From Chrysomallon squamiferum (taxonomy: Eukaryota > Mollusca > Gastropoda > Neomphalida > Peltospiridae): a stretch of DNA of 22,500 bases. Where the stretch lies: assembly GCA_012295275.1 (NCBI GenBank), contig CM022665.1, positions 45,459,095 to 45,481,594 on the forward strand, in the 5' to 3' direction. Positions 20,693 to 22,500 of this stretch are shown here, one piece after another. A model generated the notes under the pieces. It made no database searches and had not been told where the DNA came from. It was given only the letters and a program-made list of their open reading frames with translations. How positions within the stretch are numbered: position 1 is the first letter of the stretch; every line of letters starts with the position of its first letter. The position numbers and the translations under genes are program-made.

Positions 20693-22162
20693 CTAATTAT
20701 CGGGCGCCTGCACAGTTCTAGACCACGCCTGTCTGACAGCTGGTTTCAGCAGATATTTCTCGACGTCGTGTTTTTCCGCGGAAACGCCGCCCGCCCACTC
20801 TTCCGCTAACTTGCTCTCCAGATTTTTCAGAGCTTTCAGAAAACCCGGATTCAGACACACCGACGGCCTGCGCGACACTACCAGCCCGTACGCCGCCGAC
20901 ATCGTCATCCGGAAGTGACGCATCAGATACTGGACGACGACGGCCGCCGCCCTCGAGTTGCCGTGGTAGCTGTACACCAGGACGGACTTGTCGGAAGCGC
21001 GCGCGCCTTCGATGAACTTGTTCGCGTCTCTGAAGTGCTCCTCGATGTTCTCCCACTCGATGTCCTCGATGTTGATGTTCAGCCGCGACCTGAAGTGGTT
21101 CTGCTTGCTGCACATGCACTGATAGCACACCTGGTTCTGGTGCGGCGTTCCCAGCGACGTGCTCGAGATGTCGATGAGCAGATCGATCCCGAGCTTGCAC
21201 AGAAGCCGACCATTGCATGCCGTCTTGGCGTTGCTCAGACTGAGGAACTCGAGAACCTTGGATAAGTCGCAGTCCTCTTGAGCGCTGTGTCGAATGAACC
21301 TGGGGCTGCAGGATCGTGTCTTGCCGATCGGCTTCTTCTCCACGATTTTGTTTCCGACGTCCAGGAGCGCCGGCGTTGATTCAGCCACCTGTAACGTGGT
21401 CAGGTGGTTCTTGTCGTGTTGAAACCACTTGCAAGACGATTCGCTTGGTTTAAACGTCTCCGTGCTTTTAAACTGGAGCAAAACCTGGCCGCAAGAAGTC
21501 TGCGAGGGTTTCTGTCCCAAAAATGTCAAACTCGAGCCTGTGGTTTTATTTTTATGCTTACCTGTCTCGTCGTCGTACGCTTCGAGAATTAAATTGTTTT
21601 CTAAATCTGTAGTTATTACGCGGTGCGGTTTTTCGGGAGTCCAGTAACGGTTTTTTGGCAGTGATGTGTCGGAGTATATACCTTCAGGCTGACTGCAGGG
21701 ACCATCTGCACTGTCTGATATAACACTGCTTTTAGAACCCAGCCTCTCCGTGCAGTCAGCTTCACAGGTTTCAATCTCGCGTTCTTTCGTCTCTTCCCCG
21801 GTAAGCTGTTTGCTCTCGGGGCTTTCCGAAACTGTTAAAACGTTATCACTGGAGTTCCATTTCGTAAACAGCTTGTGAAAGTTCTCGGAACGTTTCGCTA
21901 CGAACTTTGAGAGTCTGTCGAAACTGATCTGCTTGTATAAATGTCCTTTAGGATTCCTCGCTTTCGTCTTGGATGGAATTTCGCCGTCCCCGGCCCGTCC
22001 CACATCAAACATGTCCATTTGACTCCTCCTGTGTAGAGAGGTAGCAATCGGGTCACAACTGCGCTGGCTGTTAATGTGAAATGACTGGGATCTGTCGAAC
22101 ATCTTCTTCTTGTGAGTGGTCACTGGTGGTCCTCTGGTTTTCTGAGCACCTGTTAGATACAT
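20693..22162 (-). CDS. Atypical dual-specificity phosphatase-like protein, predicted pseudophosphatase
   Basis: One uninterrupted ORF of 489 codons. Residues ~1-290 are low in recognisable structure, rich in Ser, Lys and Glu, with basic/Ser motifs such as RSQSF and RSCSPRF. From ~300 to ~450 a DUSP fold can be followed: K-V-L-E-F-L-S-L-S near the first strand, GIDLLIDIS, an extended loop with C346-x2-C349-x-C351, LNINIED (D367 in the general-acid position), HFRDANKFIEGA, the P-loop, then VVQYLMRHFRM, AYGLV, RRPSVCLNPGF and LKALKNLE. The P-loop, normally HCxxGxSR, reads Y397-S-Y-H-G-N-S-R404: His and nucleophilic Cys are lost, Arg is kept. STYX-type pseudophosphatases act as binding or scaffold proteins; STYX itself has Gly at the Cys. 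The first ATG is uncertain: a CTAACAG acceptor sits right after it (exon would begin at 22152), so this may be a large terminal exon with upstream exons outside the window. The 3' half is much more GC-rich than its surroundings. Confidence 0.85.
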   Translation of the reverse strand: MYLTGAQKTRGPPVTTHKKKMFDRSQSFHINSQRSCDPIATSLHRRSQMDMFDVGRAGDGEIPSKTKARNPKGHLYKQISFDRLSKFVAKRSENFHKLFTKWNSSDNVLTVSESPESKQLTGEETKEREIETCEADCTERLGSKSSVISDSADGPCSQPEGIYSDTSLPKNRYWTPEKPHRVITTDLENNLILEAYDDETGKHKNKTTGSSLTFLGQKPSQTSCGQVLLQFKSTETFKPSESSCKWFQHDKNHLTTLQVAESTPALLDVGNKIVEKKPIGKTRSCSPRFIRHSAQEDCDLSKVLEFLSLSNAKTACNGRLLCKLGIDLLIDISSTSLGTPHQNQVCYQCMCSKQNHFRSRLNINIEDIEWENIEEHFRDANKFIEGARASDKSVLVYSYHGNSRAAAVVVQYLMRHFRMTMSAAYGLVVSRRPSVCLNPGFLKALKNLESKLAEEWAGGVSAEKHDVEKYLLKPAVRQAWSRTVQAPDN

Positions 22163-22500
22163 AAAATAACCAAAATTACTACTACTAAAGTTGTATTGCT
22201 ACTACACTACTGCTACACTATTAGTGCTATTACTACTGCTACCTTTTGTTTTTACTTTTGCCACCATTAGTGCTACTGATACTACTATTAATACTACTGT
22301 TACTGCTATTACTACTTCTAATTCTATAGCTATTACTGTGAGTGTTATTACTGTTGCTACTACTACTATTACTAAAACAACAACTACTACTACAACAACT
22401 ACTACTACTACTACTCATACTACTACTACTATTACTACTCCTACTACTACTACAACTACTTCTACTACTAGTACTGATACTACTACTACTACTATTACTA
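22163..22500. repeat. Degenerate TAC/ACT trinucleotide array, continuing past the window edge
   Basis: ACT/TAC triplets with GCT, ATT and CAA interruptions fill the right edge and become purer towards 22500. It lies directly upstream (in gene sense) of the phosphatase-like ORF, in either an intron or the 5' flank. No coding similarity is seen in it. Confidence 0.85.

Noticed and set aside
20171-20693. Overlapping minus-strand ORFs (83-167 codons) of Tyr/Leu/Ser/Ile repeats
   Set aside because: They are read-through of the CTAT/CTGT tetranucleotide array, which has few stops in any frame on that strand; no complex sequence or start context.
20718-21265. ORFs of 166 (minus) and 116 (plus) codons overlapping the phosphatase-like gene
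   Set aside because: GC-rich shadow frames of the real exon, with Arg/Ala/Val-rich composition and no family resemblance.
1-22500. tRNA, rRNA, CRISPR arrays, bacterial-type operons or ribosome binding sites
   Set aside because: None seen. The genes are spliced eukaryotic genes; the repeats are simple microsatellites without spacer structure.
1-22500. Poly-A runs as tails of retroposed SINEs or LINEs
   Set aside because: No element body, internal promoter boxes, reverse transcriptase similarity or target-site duplication could be recognised next to the runs; a repeat-library search would be decisive.

Overview
The window looks like nuclear DNA of an invertebrate animal, most likely a mollusc or another lophotrochozoan. 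The signs are intron-split animal genes with short exons (about 40-210 nt), GT-AG junctions, very AT-rich introns, and many A/T homopolymers and microsatellites. The mollusc placement is an impression from protein similarity and repeat style, not a proof. No RNA gene, CRISPR array or recognisable transposon was found.

Layout. (1) Positions 138-8679, minus strand: the 5' half of SND1 (Tudor-SN), 12 coding exons giving about 436 residues. The gene runs off the left edge. (2) Positions 8680-9098: a 419-bp head-to-head intergenic region with E-box, ETS-like and YY1-like motifs, probably a shared promoter. (3) Positions 9099-11054, plus strand: TMEM216, a four-helix ciliary transition-zone protein. 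Its reading frame closes only if an extra small exon, probably 14 nt, is included. (4) Positions 11055-14820: repeat-rich spacer with no gene I can support. (5) Positions 14899-18993, plus strand: a secreted S1-family serine protease homologue in six exons (267 residues). Catalytic His and Asp are kept, but the catalytic Ser is Asp (GDDGGP). A second substrate-cleft change (SWG to SWW) and a non-basic activation site are also present. (6) Positions 18994-20692: spacer with a large GATA/GACA array. (7) Positions 20693-22162, minus strand: one long ORF whose C-terminal half is a dual-specificity phosphatase fold with the catalytic His-Cys replaced by Tyr-Ser, i.e. a predicted pseudophosphatase. 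(8) Positions 22163-22500: a degenerate TAC/ACT trinucleotide array.

SND1 and TMEM216 are housekeeping-type genes that probably share a promoter; nothing suggests a common pathway. The most unusual content is on the right: two unrelated predicted pseudoenzymes lying tail to tail, each from a well-known enzyme family and each lacking its catalytic nucleophile. Their neighbourhood may be coincidental. All exon models were worked out by hand from splice consensus, phase and protein similarity, with no transcript data.
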